Shown here piece by piece: positions 34,463-44,193 of a stretch of DNA of 64,000 nt. The position numbers and the translations under genes are program-made. Numbering within the stretch: the first letter of the stretch is position 1; every line of letters begins with the position of its first letter. Location: assembly GCA_013360295.1 (NCBI GenBank), contig JABWCL010000006.1, positions 1-64,000 on the forward strand, read 5' to 3'. The DNA comes from Ignavibacteriaceae bacterium (GTDB lineage: Bacteria > Bacteroidota > Ignavibacteria > Ignavibacteriales > Ignavibacteriaceae). The notes beneath the pieces are model-generated. The model was not told the origin of the DNA. It did not search any database and saw only the letters and a program-made list of their open reading frames with translations.

Positions 34463-36709
34463 TCAGTTATTAATTTCTATAGCCGGAAGCGTGATCGTAA
34501 AAGCAGTACCTTTGCCGATTTCAGAATTTACTTTTATCCGGCCGCTGTTTTTCTTAACAAATTCATTGCACAGACTGAGGCCGAGCCCGGTCCCTTTTTC
34601 ACCGTTTGTGCCGGGGTTGGATTCCGCGAATAGCTGAGTAAATAGTTTTTTCTGTGCTTCTTCGCTTATTCCGATACCGTTATCACGAACGATTACATCA
34701 ACAGATCCGTTCTCCCTGCGTGCTTCAATGCCGATTTCTCCCTGGTGGTTTGTGTATTTAATAGCATTGTTAATCAGATTCCTGAAAATAACTTCAACCA
34801 TCTTCGGGTCGGCAAAAACTTGTAAGTCTTCCGGAATCTCATCTTTCCAGGAGATCTGTTTATTTCTTAACTGCAGGTTGTACAATCTCTGAATATCTTC
34901 GATAACTGGGCGGACCGCGATCATTTGCGGATTAAAAGGAATTCTTCCTATACTTGAGGCAGAGAGATTAAGAAGATTTTCCAGCAGATAGTAAGTCTTA
35001 TTAGTTACATCGCTCAAGTGGTTTATGTGCTTTTTCCGTTCTTCTTCGGTAAGCGTCTTGTCTTCATCGTGAAGAATTTCAGCAAGGTTTATAAGCAGGA
35101 AGAAAGGGTTCCTGAGATCGTGAGCGATAATGGCAAAGAGCCGGTCTTTCGAACTGTTCAATTGCTGCAGTTCATTATTCTTTTCCTGAAGCAGCACCGT
35201 ATTATTGTGAATTATTTCGTTCTGTTCCTGGAGCACTTTATTAAATTTTCTGATCCTGCGGTTAGCACGGATGAGAAAAAGCGAAGCCACAATTAGGATA
35301 CCAAGCAGCAATAAACCGCCCATAATGATAGTTCTCTGCTGCTGGTTCTCATAATTCTGAATTTCCTGCTCCCGTCTGAATTTTTCGAACTCAAGCTGGT
35401 TCTTCAGGTCATCGAGCCTTTTCTTTGTCGCCTCATTATCAACAGTTGATTTTAACTTCACATACTCTTTCAGAGCCTGAAGAGAGGCATCCTTGTTGCC
35501 AAGAAGTTCTTCAACATTACTAAGATTGAGGTAACTATCCCGCAGGAAAGTCTCCACGTTTATTTTTTTGCTCAACTCGATTGATTTTATAAAATAATCA
35601 CGGGCGAGGGCTTCATCTCCCTTCTTTTTAGCTATCAGCCCAAGGTACCTGTAAGACTCAGCCACACGGAGCGGGAGGTTTTCTTCAAGTCCGATCGAGA
35701 GCATTTCGGAAAAGATATCGTATGCCGGATTAAATTTTTGTTCCCTTAAATAAATTTCGCCCAGCCCTTTAAGGCAGATAATTATCCCTCCTGAGTGATT
35801 GATCAGTTTATAAAGTGTAAGGGATTTGTTGTAATAAAAAATTGCTGAGTCGCGGTTAGAGTCGTGGTGAATAAGTGCCTGGGCATAGTAGCTGTAAGCG
35901 GTTGCCATAGTGTCGGTAGAGACTAAAGCAGCAGCCAGCCCTTCAGCGAAATACTCTATTGCTTTGTCCGGATTACCGGTTTCTTTATATACGAGGCCTA
36001 TATTCACAAGCACGAGAGGAATAAGCTCTTTTATCTCGAGCTCTTTTCTTATGTCGAGGGACCGGATGTAATAATCCAGTGCACGGTCGTAGATAGACCA
36101 CTGGTAGTAAATAGTTCCGATATTATTAAGAGTATACCCCAGGTCTTCTTTGTCGGGCAGCTTTTCGCGGATCGCAAGCGATTTTTCGAAATAAATTATG
36201 GCGCTGTCATAAATATTACCGTCCCAGAAACTCATCCCGATATTATTAAATGAAGTTCCAATTCGTACAGAATCATTGAGGGTATTCCAGATAGAAAGTC
36301 CTTCGTTGAAATAATAACGTGCTGTATCCCTGTGCTGCAGTCGGTTATAAGATTTCCCGAGGAGATCGTAAATGATGGCTAAATTACTATCGCGTGTGGT
36401 CTCGCCGTTGAGTTTAAGGGCTTCGAGAAAATTTTGACGGGCAGAGGGGTAATTCTTTTTTGCGTAATGATACCGGCCAAGATAGAAAAAAGATTTACTC
36501 AGGGCGCTTTTGTTACCTCGTGATTTTGCGAGTGACCGGAGCGAGTCTATTTTTTCAAGAACAATCTCGTCTGCGGGCTGGCTGTGCTCGATTTGACTGA
36601 TCAGATCCTCATACTGATTTCCATTCTTTTTTGATGAGTGTTCACAACCAGAAAGCAGAAATACAAGCAACAAAGCCGAAAAGAAACTTATGTGTTTAAC
36701 CGATTTCAA
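34463..36709 (-). CDS. TPR-domain sensor histidine kinase with lipoprotein-type signal
   Basis: No ATG begins this frame. The TTG at 36709 gives 748 residues and a textbook lipoprotein signal (FFSALLLVFLLSGC); a TTG 18 codons upstream is the alternative. About ten tetratricopeptide repeats follow (for example SFNNIGMSFWDGNIYDSAIIYF), then one transmembrane helix (~residues 475-495), a coiled coil (QEQNEIIHNNTVLLQEKNNE), a HisKA domain with the histidine in AIIAHDLRNPF and an ATPase with NLINNAIKY, DNGIGIS and GTGLGLS. There is no receiver. It should sense a protein or envelope cue via periplasmic TPRs. No cognate regulator is adjacent. Confidence 0.9.
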   Translation of the reverse strand: MKSVKHISFFSALLLVFLLSGCEHSSKKNGNQYEDLISQIEHSQPADEIVLEKIDSLRSLAKSRGNKSALSKSFFYLGRYHYAKKNYPSARQNFLEALKLNGETTRDSNLAIIYDLLGKSYNRLQHRDTARYYFNEGLSIWNTLNDSVRIGTSFNNIGMSFWDGNIYDSAIIYFEKSLAIREKLPDKEDLGYTLNNIGTIYYQWSIYDRALDYYIRSLDIRKELEIKELIPLVLVNIGLVYKETGNPDKAIEYFAEGLAAALVSTDTMATAYSYYAQALIHHDSNRDSAIFYYNKSLTLYKLINHSGGIIICLKGLGEIYLREQKFNPAYDIFSEMLSIGLEENLPLRVAESYRYLGLIAKKKGDEALARDYFIKSIELSKKINVETFLRDSYLNLSNVEELLGNKDASLQALKEYVKLKSTVDNEATKKRLDDLKNQLEFEKFRREQEIQNYENQQQRTIIMGGLLLLGILIVASLFLIRANRRIRKFNKVLQEQNEIIHNNTVLLQEKNNELQQLNSSKDRLFAIIAHDLRNPFFLLINLAEILHDEDKTLTEEERKKHINHLSDVTNKTYYLLENLLNLSASSIGRIPFNPQMIAVRPVIEDIQRLYNLQLRNKQISWKDEIPEDLQVFADPKMVEVIFRNLINNAIKYTNHQGEIGIEARRENGSVDVIVRDNGIGISEEAQKKLFTQLFAESNPGTNGEKGTGLGLSLCNEFVKKNSGRIKVNSEIGKGTAFTITLPAIEINN

Positions 36710-36997
36710 CTTATGTATGAATAAAGATATAGACGACAAAAATATACAAAAAAAGTTATGCAAAAACTACTTTTTTTTGCATTCTGGCTTTTGGCGTCGG
36801 ACTCTAAAAAAGCGCCTCTCAGATACTGAGGTGCCTGTTAAATGAAAATAAATTACATTTTTATTTGAAGTCTTACTCTGAAATTGAAGAGAGCATATGG
36901 GCGTGCTTTCCGGCAATAATTATCATCCTTAATGCAATTTTTCCTTTGATATTTCCCGGTGTTACACTATGTTTGATTCAGCACTACGGTGAATTAA

Positions 36998-38305
36998 ATG
37001 AATAAGTTATTTTTACTTTGTTCCTGTTTTATTATCCTTTTTTACGGATGTAAAAAAGAGAATCCGACTGAGCCGACCACAAAACAACCCACTGCCGGCG
37101 GACTTTATCTTAAAATAGACCGGCAGAATGCCCCTTCGGGGGTGGAGACCGTTAGCGCCTATCTTTTCCGCGAGGGCTCCGATACTCTTTCATCAACCGT
37201 TAATATTCAGACCGATACTTGCGCTACTTTCTTTCGCTTCCGTTGCCACAGGGACCTGGATGCTCCGTGTAGACGCGAAAAGCAGTACCGGAACGGTTAT
37301 GTATACGGGGCAGGCCAATGTTATTGTATATGCAAACCAGGTCACCAATGTCAGCCTTTCACTTCAGCCTGTTCAGGGTTCAACGGGAACGGTGGTGATC
37401 TATGTTACCTGGGGAACTGCGCCGCCTGCACAGTGGCTTGATCATTTATACAACCCTGTTATGACCGCTAACAGCACGATATATGAGTACGGGGGAGTAA
37501 AGCAATGCCAGGTAATATACGACGGCACGAAGTACAGGATGTGGTACCAGGGATTGGTGAGCAGCGCCGGATGCTATGTGTTATACGCTGAATCCAATGA
37601 CGGTAAAGCCTGGGTAAAAATGAATAATGTTCAGCCGGTTCTTTCACCCGGAGCAATGGAGTGGGAGTCGGGCGGAGTCTCCCCGGGCGCGGTTATGAAA
37701 GACGGCGAAATTTATAAGATGTATTATGGCGGTCAGAACAGCAGCCGTACAGTGTGGGCAACAGGGCTTGCACTATCAACAGACGGAATACACTGGGAGC
37801 GCGCGGTATCGCAACCGGTATTAGCCCCAACTCCAAATGAATATCCGGGTATCGTCTGTAATTCCGTTCTTAAAGTTAACGGAACTTATTTCCTCTATTA
37901 CCATATAGGATCGAATCCTAGAATATATGTGGCAACTTCTTCTGACGGGGTCAATTTTCAGAGATACAGCGGAAATCCGATCTTATCTCCTTCGGTGTCG
38001 TGGGAAACGCCGGGGATATATGAACCAAGTGTTATTTACGAAAATAATCAGTTTAAGATGGTATACGCTAACAACTATGACCCGGCATCTTGCCTGGGGA
38101 TGGCGACCTCATCGGATGGGTTAACTGGCAGAAAGCTCCCGACAATCCTTTCTTCAGGAATAATCAGTCGGCAGGAGGGTGGGCAGGCGCAAGTGTGGCT
38201 TACCCGTGTCTGATCAAGGCGCCGGATGGTTACAGAGTTTACTACACCGGACACTCGAACCTAAGTATGATCGATAAAATCGGTTATGTTCAAAAACCTC
38301 TCTAA
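36998..38305 (+). pseudogene. Lipoprotein with GH43/GH32-like beta-propeller, split by two frameshifts
   Basis: Three overlapping frames make one protein. Frame A (from ATG 36998) encodes a lipoprotein signal (FIILFYGCKK) and a beta domain up to ~37230. Frame B runs ~37230-38117 and carries a five-blade propeller like the beta-fructosidase superfamily (YDGTKYRMWYQG, VLYAESNDG, YKMYYGGQN, ATSSDGVNF). Frame A resumes from ~38118 (VNWQKAPDNPFF ... GYRVYYTGHS) to the stop at 38303-38305. The first shift needs one extra base in the T-rich run near 37228-37233. The second needs one missing G at 38118-38120. Both sit in homopolymers, so sequencing error is as likely as real decay. Predicted periplasmic or surface glycan-related protein. 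Confidence 0.82.
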
Positions 38306-38315
38306 GCAGAAATTC

Positions 38316-38340
38316 AAGCCCCTCTGAGCAGGGGCTTTTT
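38316..38340 (+). terminator. Rho-independent terminator
   Basis: AAGCCCCT (38316-38323) pairs with AGGGGCTT (38330-38337) over a 6-nt loop and is followed by a T-run. It terminates the split lipoprotein gene and abuts the stop of the convergent DUF2905 gene. Confidence 0.88.
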
Positions 38341-38576
38341 TATTTTCTGAAGAAGTAGAAAATGACCGATAAAATTATACTGAGTAAAATGGATGTGGCG
38401 ATGGGGAAATAGAAACTGAAGTTCTTTCCCTTGTAATTAATATCACCGGGGAGTTTTCCAAGGAGCGGTATCTTGTCGCTGAAAAAGAAAAGTAAACCTA
38501 TCGCAATAAGTATCACTCCGCCCAGAATTAGTATTTTGCCGAGTTGGTTAAATTCAGGCAATGGCTGCATCCTCAT
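38340..38576 (-). CDS. DUF2905 family small membrane protein
   Basis: A 78-residue protein with two transmembrane helices ([21 protein letters not shown] and a C-terminal one) joined by [19 protein letters not shown], the family's conserved block. Function is unknown. ATGs at 38576 and 38570 are both possible starts; either way the gene begins inside the 3' end of the DUF255 gene (23-bp overlap from 38576), indicating coupled expression. Confidence 0.88.
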   Translation of the reverse strand: MRMQPLPEFNQLGKILILGGVILIAIGLLFFFSDKIPLLGKLPGDINYKGKNFSFYFPIATSILLSIILSVIFYFFRK

Positions 38577-40647
38577 TGATCATTTTCAGAGCTTCCTCCG
38601 CGGTATGCACAGGGAGAGAACACCGGTAATTCCTGCAGACATAAACGGTGGCTTTCCCTTCTTTCATTCCGTAATCTTTAAGGTAAGGCGCTGTGGCAGT
38701 GAGAGTATCATTCTCAATATCACGGAAAATGATGACTCTTGCGGGGATAAATGTTCCCCTCAGTTTATCGAGTATTTCCGTCGTTTCCCGGTCATCCCTT
38801 TTCCCCGAGATGATGATTTCGTTTCCGCCGTAAAGAAGATAATCAACTCCCGCAAGGTATTGCGTATAACCTGCCGGGTAGGCTTCGACTCCCGCGGAAA
38901 ATGAAGCCGCGGACTGTGCCGCATTCTGTTCATATTCACTTCTGCCTGTTATCCGTGCAAGTTTTATAAGATTCAATATGGCGATCGAATTCCCTGAAGG
39001 AATGGCCCCGTCGTAAATATCTTTTTGGCGGAGTATCAGTTCTTCCGCATCAGACGCGGTGAAATAAAAGCCTCCGTAAACATCATCGCGGAAACGGGCA
39101 TTGAGTTCATCAGTCAATTCAATTGCCTTATTTAACCACCGTGTGTCAAAATCCGCTTCGTAGAGTTCCAGCAGGCCGTATATAAAGAATGCATAGTCTT
39201 CCAGCATACCTTTAATACCGGCTTCACCCTCGCGGTAGCGATGCAGCAGTGCTCCCGGCGCGGGATTCATTTTTTCTATTATGAAATTAGCCGCGCGTGC
39301 TGCTGTTGCAATGTACTCCGGATTTTTCAGAACGGCACCGGCTTTAGCAAATGCCGCTATCATCAGTCCGTTCCAGTCAGTCAGAACTTTATCGTCCAGG
39401 TGAGGTTTTATCCTTTTCTCCCTGTGCTCAAAAAGTAGGCGGAGTGATTCGCGAAGAACGGATAAAAAGTTTTCGGTTGTTTTACCGGCCGATTCTGCGA
39501 GTTGTTCGTAGCTTTTTGTCAGGTAGAATATATTTTCTCCCGTTGCTCCGGCTTTGAACGGATCCGTAAAGTTACCTGAGGAAGAAATGTTGTATGCAGA
39601 AATAACGACTGAAGATTTTTCGCCCAGTATATCGCGGATTTCTTTTTCAGTCCAAAGGTAGAATTTTCCTTCTTCCCCCTCGCTGTCTGCGTCCTCCGCT
39701 GAATAGAAGCCTCCCTCAGGTGAGGTTAGTATACGTTTTACATATTCAAGAGTTTCTTCTATCACTTCTTTATAAAAAATCTTCCCGGTTAACTGAAACA
39801 ACTCATTATAAGCCATAACGAGAGTTGCCTGGTCGTAAAGCATTTTTTCAAAGTGGGGAAGCACCCACTGTTTATCTGTTGAGTAGCGGTGGAAGCCGAA
39901 TCCCAGGTGGTCATATATACCTCCGAGCCTCATTGCGCGCAGTGTCTTTTCAACCATTTCAAGTGCCTTCTTTTCTCCCGTTCGTTTATAATACTTTAGC
40001 AGGAAAAGAAAATTATGTGGTGTGGGAAACTTAGGAGCGTTGCCAAAGCCGCCGTAGACCGAATCAAACCGTGAACTGAACTGCGCGTAGGTTTTATCAA
40101 GTAAATCCTTTCCCGGCATTTCTCCAAATCGTCCCTGAGCCTGCTGCTCAAGAGAGGCGACAATTTCATTTGATGAATTAATGAGATCATCACGCTTCTC
40201 CTTCCAGAGGAAAGCGATACGCGGGAGAAGTTCCAGTAGCCCGGGACGGTTATACCTGCTCTCTTTTGGGAAATACGTCCCCGCGAAGAACGGTTTTTTA
40301 TCTGTAGTAAGCAGCACGGTAAGCGGCCACCCTCCGCCTCCGGTAAGTGCCTGGCAAACATTCATATAAATGCTATCCACATCGGGACGCTCTTCCCGGT
40401 CAACTTTAATGCAGACAAAATCCTTATTCAGCAGTTCCGCCACATCCTGATCTTCAAATGACTCCTTCTCCATCACGTGGCACCAATGGCAGGTACTGTA
40501 TCCAATGGAAAGAAAAATCGGTTTATCTTCCAGCCTTGCCTTCTCAAACGCCTCCTCGCCCCAGGGGAACCAGTCCACCGGATTATTTGCGTGCTGTAAA
40601 AGATATGGGCTTTTTTCGTTTATGAGTCTGTTGGGAGAATGAGTCAT
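38554..40647 (-). CDS. Thioredoxin-fold DUF255 protein (YyaL/SPATA20-like)
   Basis: A 697-residue protein. Residues ~1-165 form the thioredoxin-like DUF255 domain: [31 protein letters not shown] with a CHWC redox-type motif, and GGWPLTVLL with the cis-proline region. The remainder is an (alpha/alpha)6-barrel like N-acyl-glucosamine 2-epimerase/six-hairpin glycosidases ([42 protein letters not shown]). The family is widely conserved but its reaction is not settled. It is the first gene of a two-gene operon with DUF2905. Confidence 0.93.
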   Translation of the reverse strand: MTHSPNRLINEKSPYLLQHANNPVDWFPWGEEAFEKARLEDKPIFLSIGYSTCHWCHVMEKESFEDQDVAELLNKDFVCIKVDREERPDVDSIYMNVCQALTGGGGWPLTVLLTTDKKPFFAGTYFPKESRYNRPGLLELLPRIAFLWKEKRDDLINSSNEIVASLEQQAQGRFGEMPGKDLLDKTYAQFSSRFDSVYGGFGNAPKFPTPHNFLFLLKYYKRTGEKKALEMVEKTLRAMRLGGIYDHLGFGFHRYSTDKQWVLPHFEKMLYDQATLVMAYNELFQLTGKIFYKEVIEETLEYVKRILTSPEGGFYSAEDADSEGEEGKFYLWTEKEIRDILGEKSSVVISAYNISSSGNFTDPFKAGATGENIFYLTKSYEQLAESAGKTTENFLSVLRESLRLLFEHREKRIKPHLDDKVLTDWNGLMIAAFAKAGAVLKNPEYIATAARAANFIIEKMNPAPGALLHRYREGEAGIKGMLEDYAFFIYGLLELYEADFDTRWLNKAIELTDELNARFRDDVYGGFYFTASDAEELILRQKDIYDGAIPSGNSIAILNLIKLARITGRSEYEQNAAQSAASFSAGVEAYPAGYTQYLAGVDYLLYGGNEIIISGKRDDRETTEILDKLRGTFIPARVIIFRDIENDTLTATAPYLKDYGMKEGKATVYVCRNYRCSLPVHTAEEALKMINEDAAIA

Positions 40648-41232
40648 TATAAATTTTTAATGATTTATGATAAATGGTTAAGTACTATTATTAGATTTTG
40701 AGGTTTTTAATATTTCGGTAAAAGTTTTATGATCTCTTTAGAGTCCGTTTATTATGTACAGTTTCTCGGTATTTAAATAAGCCTTTCCTTTAATAGTTTC
40801 AGTCAGCGGAATGTCTCAATAATCTCTTTTTGGGCAGCTGTCAACAGAAGCAAAATCGAGAAAATCCGATCTTTGTTAATTTGTTGTATTTTTTCTGTGA
40901 CATTAGGGATGCAAGGGACATCCAGGGAATTTATTTTATCACAGTGCCAATATTTTTACTGCGGTTATTTCTGACTACCAATAAGGATGACCTCATTCTT
41001 TTTTTGCACAGAGTAAAATAACTAAATTTATTACCACTCGAAACCGTTCGCTTTTAAGAGAAATCTTCTTATAATATTATCTTTAATCCGTCTGTCTGCG
41101 TAAGATCGAATTTGAAGTACATTTGGTATTCCATCAGGATCCGAGCAATATCTTAATACCCCTTTTTATCTATTCCAAGACTATTGCTGAAATTCGGGAT
41201 TTCCGAATTTGTTTTTTGGTTAATGCCCCTAC
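40648..41232. other. Gene-free AT-rich stretch with an orphan plus-strand terminator
   Basis: About 0.58 kb. Open frames here are short, start with non-ATG codons and look random. At its right end is a hairpin with a T-run on the plus strand (41190-41217), although no plus-strand gene leads into it. A small RNA or short peptide between ~40800 and 41190 is possible but unsupported otherwise. Confidence 0.5.
41190..41217 (+). terminator. Orphan terminator-like hairpin
   Basis: AAATTCGG (41190-41197) pairs with CCGAATTT (41203-41210) over a 5-nt loop and is followed by GTTTTTT. The stem is AT-rich, so moderate stability. Confidence 0.5.
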
Positions 41233-41817
41233 TTATTTTTGATTTTTACTTTCATTTCTTTTATCGATTCGAGCCTTCGTCATTCTCTCTCTTAGTCCGC
41301 CTTCATTCAGGAAGTCTGTTTCTAGTTTTTTGATTTGTTGTGACAATAAATAGCTAACTATGTTTATAAGGCAAATCATGGAGTTAGCACATATTTCTGG
41401 CTTACTATGCTCAATAGCGTTTTTATAAGTTTCATAAGTAGCATCAGGTGTTCTGTTTATTTCCCTGAATCGTTTTGTGTATTTGTGGCCTATTCCCCAA
41501 ATCTCCCATTTATTTGTTCTTAGAAAATCTTCAAAATCAATTTTAAGTTCTTCCAGAGAAGCCCTCGCAACATTAGTTAACTTTATTTCCATTTCTTTAG
41601 ATGTTCCGGAGGCCATACTCGCTTCAGCTATATTTTGCTTTCCACTTCTTGCAGCCTGTACCATCTGGTCGATAGTGCGGTCATATTTTTTTAAGAACCG
41701 CTTAGTAAAATTTATTGTCCCATCGTAGATGATTTCGGCTTTTTGGTAGCTTATCAGGTTTCGGTAGCCGCCGTGCCTGGGGATAAATCCATCGTTTCGT
41801 GTATGGTTGTCTTTCAT
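41233..41817 (-). CDS. Four-helix-bundle protein with suffix domain (S23/IVP-related)
   Basis: A 194-residue helical protein. It contains the four-helix-bundle pattern of proteins related to those encoded in 23S rRNA intervening sequences: YQKAEIIYDGTINFTKRFL, IDQMVQAARSGKQNIAEAS, and ARASLEELKIDFEDFLR. A C-terminal extension rich in charged helices (~residues 120-194) matches what is called the four-helix-bundle suffix type. Here it stands alone, not in an rRNA gene. Molecular function is unknown; related proteins include accessory proteins of diversity-generating retroelements, but no such element is visible here. Confidence 0.8.
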   Translation of the reverse strand: MKDNHTRNDGFIPRHGGYRNLISYQKAEIIYDGTINFTKRFLKKYDRTIDQMVQAARSGKQNIAEASMASGTSKEMEIKLTNVARASLEELKIDFEDFLRTNKWEIWGIGHKYTKRFREINRTPDATYETYKNAIEHSKPEICANSMICLINIVSYLLSQQIKKLETDFLNEGGLRERMTKARIDKRNESKNQK

Positions 41818-42150
41818 TTTTTTGACCTAAGTAACGTCAGGGGCAGGGATTCAGAATTGTCGTAATAGTCCCTGTTGTCCCTGAAAACACTTTAGAATTT
41901 TTCTGTTGATTTTGTTAGCCGCCCGCGCAGCCTTTGAATTAACACTCCTTAAATTAATAAAATTTGAGACATTTCGCCTGCGAAAAATATTCGCACCCAC
42001 AGCAGGATTTACACTGGGTCTGTACTTAATTATAAGAATTATAATAAATATAGAAGGAAAACAAAGAAAATTTAGTCTAATTTTATGGAACGCTTTTTGT
42101 ACACAACATTAGTCGAAGACAGCACTTTAAGATTTATTTGAGAGTATAGA
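41818..42150. other. Intergenic region upstream of the T9SS cargo operon
   Basis: About 0.33 kb between divergent genes, AT-rich, with no convincing ORF, RNA or repeat. It presumably carries the promoters of both flanking genes; I could not pick out a clear -35/-10 pair. Confidence 0.5.
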
Positions 42151-44178
42151 ATGAAACTCACCAGTACCATCTCCGGAAGGTACCCACTTCTTTTATTTGT
42201 CCTTTTTTCATTTACCCTGCAGGCTCAGAACGCGGGCGATGTCATTTTTGCCGGGACTCAGGTCCATACAATTAAATTCCAGTTCAAGTACGCTAATTAC
42301 TGGGATAGCCTTACCTATTACTACAACCTCGGTACAGAGGAGTATATCCCAGCCGCGGTGACTATCAACGGTGTTTTATTCGACAGTGTAGGCGTGAGGT
42401 TCAAAGGAAACTCCTCCTTCAGCCACCCGAATAACAAAAAATCTCTTCGTATAAGTTTTGATGAGTATGTGAGTACTTTTAAGTGGGATGGCGAGAAAGG
42501 GATACACCTAAATAACTTTTACGGTGATCCCTCATTTATCCGCGAGAAGGTGATGCTTGATTTTTGCCGCGATGCCGGCATAAATGCCCCCAGGGCTAAT
42601 TACGCCAATGTTTACATAAACGATACACTGTTTGCCTTTTACAGTCTGATTGAGCACGTTGATAAGAGGCTGCTCAGTTCACGGTTTGGTGTTAATTCCG
42701 GTGACTTGTTCAAAGCGGTTGACGCTTTTGAAGGCCTCTCGGCAGCGAGCGATTTCAAGTGGTACTCTGCCGTACCGGATTCATATTACACGCGCTACGA
42801 AATGAAAACTGACGAATCCACAACCGCCTGGCCTGCTCTAATAAAATTACTTGACAGCCTCAACAATAACAGTAACACCATCTCCGCGCTTCCGTTCGTT
42901 GTTAATCTTAATTCGGTTTATAAGGCGTTCGCGGCGGATATAATCTTCGGTAACCTGGATTCATACATTAACTCAGGGAGGAACTTTTACTTTTATTTTA
43001 ATCCACTCACCTCGAAAATGGAATGGATAATGTGGGACGTGGGTTTGGGTTTCGGTGTTTACAGCGGCGGAGTTTCGAATTTTGAGAACCTGAGTGTTAC
43101 ATACGTCCTTAATCAGACACAGCGCCCGCTCTTCGCGAAGATACTTAATACCATTGCCCTGAAAAATGAATACCTGCGGAACCTGTGCCTGATTTTTACC
43201 GGGTATTTTAATACCACGCGATTATTCCCGAAGATAGATTCTATTGCAAATACAATTCGTCCGTATGTATACGCAGACTCACGGAAACAATACACCAACA
43301 ACCAGTTTGAGATAAATATCCAGAGTGATCTTAATATCCAGGGGGTTGCGGGTACCAACAGGATCCCCGGGATTAAGTCATTTATATCCGCAAGGCAGAC
43401 GAGCGTACAAAATCAGTTAACAGCACTCGGCGTTAACTGCTCGCTTACGGTTTCACGCGGAGACGTAGTAATTAACGAATTCCTCGCGCAAAACAGCACG
43501 ATACCTGATCCTGCGGGACAGTATGATGACTGGGTTGAATTGTACAACAATACAAACCACTCAGTTGATCTGGGCGGGATGTACCTCTCCGATAGTTATA
43601 CATCGCCGCAGAAATGGACTTTCCCGTCAGGCACCACCATAGACGCGGGAGCTTATCTTGTGGTGTGGGCTGATGAGGACGCAGGACAGCCGGGTTTGCA
43701 CGCATCCTTCAAAATATCCGCCAGTGGTGAACAGCTCATTCTCTCAAATACAGACGGCAGCCTTCTGGATACCGTGAAATTCGGAGCACAGACGAGCGAT
43801 GTCTCAATGTCCAGGATACCAAACGGAACCGGTGGTTTTGTGTTTACAACGCCCACCATTGGTGCCGCGAATATTGGTACATCAGACGCTGAGGAAACAG
43901 CAGCCGCTGAGGGACGGGAGTTCATTCTTTACCATAACAATCCTAATCCTTTTAATTCAGGTACGAACATCAACTTTTTCCTTCCGCGAAGTTCTGAAAT
44001 TGAATTCAGGATATATGACGCGCTCGGGAGGGAAGTGAAGGCATATCCTTTCAGGAAATACCCTTCGGGGAGAAATACACTGTTGTTTAACGCGGGAAGT
44101 TTACCGGGCGGCGTCTATTTCGTAAGGGCAAAGTTTAACGGAAGGTTTTATACTCAGCAAATAATGCATATCAAATAG
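42151..44178 (+). CDS. Secreted CotH-kinase-like protein with lamin-tail domain and T9SS sorting domain
   Basis: A 675-residue protein with a signal peptide (ends LQAQ). Residues ~35-400 form a CotH-type domain: VRFKGNSSF, KSLRISFDEY, IREKVMLDFCRDAG, FYSLIEHVDKRLL, GNLDSYINSGRNFYFYF and WIMWDVGLGFG. CotH-like proteins are atypical protein kinases on spore coats and effectors; in this group they are exported enzymes of unknown target. Residues ~430-560 are a lamin-tail domain (INEFLAQNSTIPDPAG, DDWVELYNN). The end is a T9SS domain (NNPNPFNSGT). It opens a run of three closely spaced cargo genes (15 and 28 bp gaps). Confidence 0.9.
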   Translation: MKLTSTISGRYPLLLFVLFSFTLQAQNAGDVIFAGTQVHTIKFQFKYANYWDSLTYYYNLGTEEYIPAAVTINGVLFDSVGVRFKGNSSFSHPNNKKSLRISFDEYVSTFKWDGEKGIHLNNFYGDPSFIREKVMLDFCRDAGINAPRANYANVYINDTLFAFYSLIEHVDKRLLSSRFGVNSGDLFKAVDAFEGLSAASDFKWYSAVPDSYYTRYEMKTDESTTAWPALIKLLDSLNNNSNTISALPFVVNLNSVYKAFAADIIFGNLDSYINSGRNFYFYFNPLTSKMEWIMWDVGLGFGVYSGGVSNFENLSVTYVLNQTQRPLFAKILNTIALKNEYLRNLCLIFTGYFNTTRLFPKIDSIANTIRPYVYADSRKQYTNNQFEINIQSDLNIQGVAGTNRIPGIKSFISARQTSVQNQLTALGVNCSLTVSRGDVVINEFLAQNSTIPDPAGQYDDWVELYNNTNHSVDLGGMYLSDSYTSPQKWTFPSGTTIDAGAYLVVWADEDAGQPGLHASFKISASGEQLILSNTDGSLLDTVKFGAQTSDVSMSRIPNGTGGFVFTTPTIGAANIGTSDAEETAAAEGREFILYHNNPNPFNSGTNINFFLPRSSEIEFRIYDALGREVKAYPFRKYPSGRNTLLFNAGSLPGGVYFVRAKFNGRFYTQQIMHIK

Positions 44179-44193
44179 AGAAACGGAATAAAG

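Noticed and set aside
36812..36834. Imperfect hairpin followed by six T on the minus strand
   Set aside because: The stem has a mismatch and a G-T pair, and no minus-strand gene reads into it, so I did not call a terminator.
40830..41021. 63-residue plus-strand open frame upstream of the orphan terminator
   Set aside because: It starts with a TTG, has no ribosome-binding site and no recognisable sequence.
41906..42112. 68-residue plus-strand open frame before the CotH-like gene
   Set aside because: AT-rich, no ribosome-binding site or family resemblance, and it occupies the likely promoter region.
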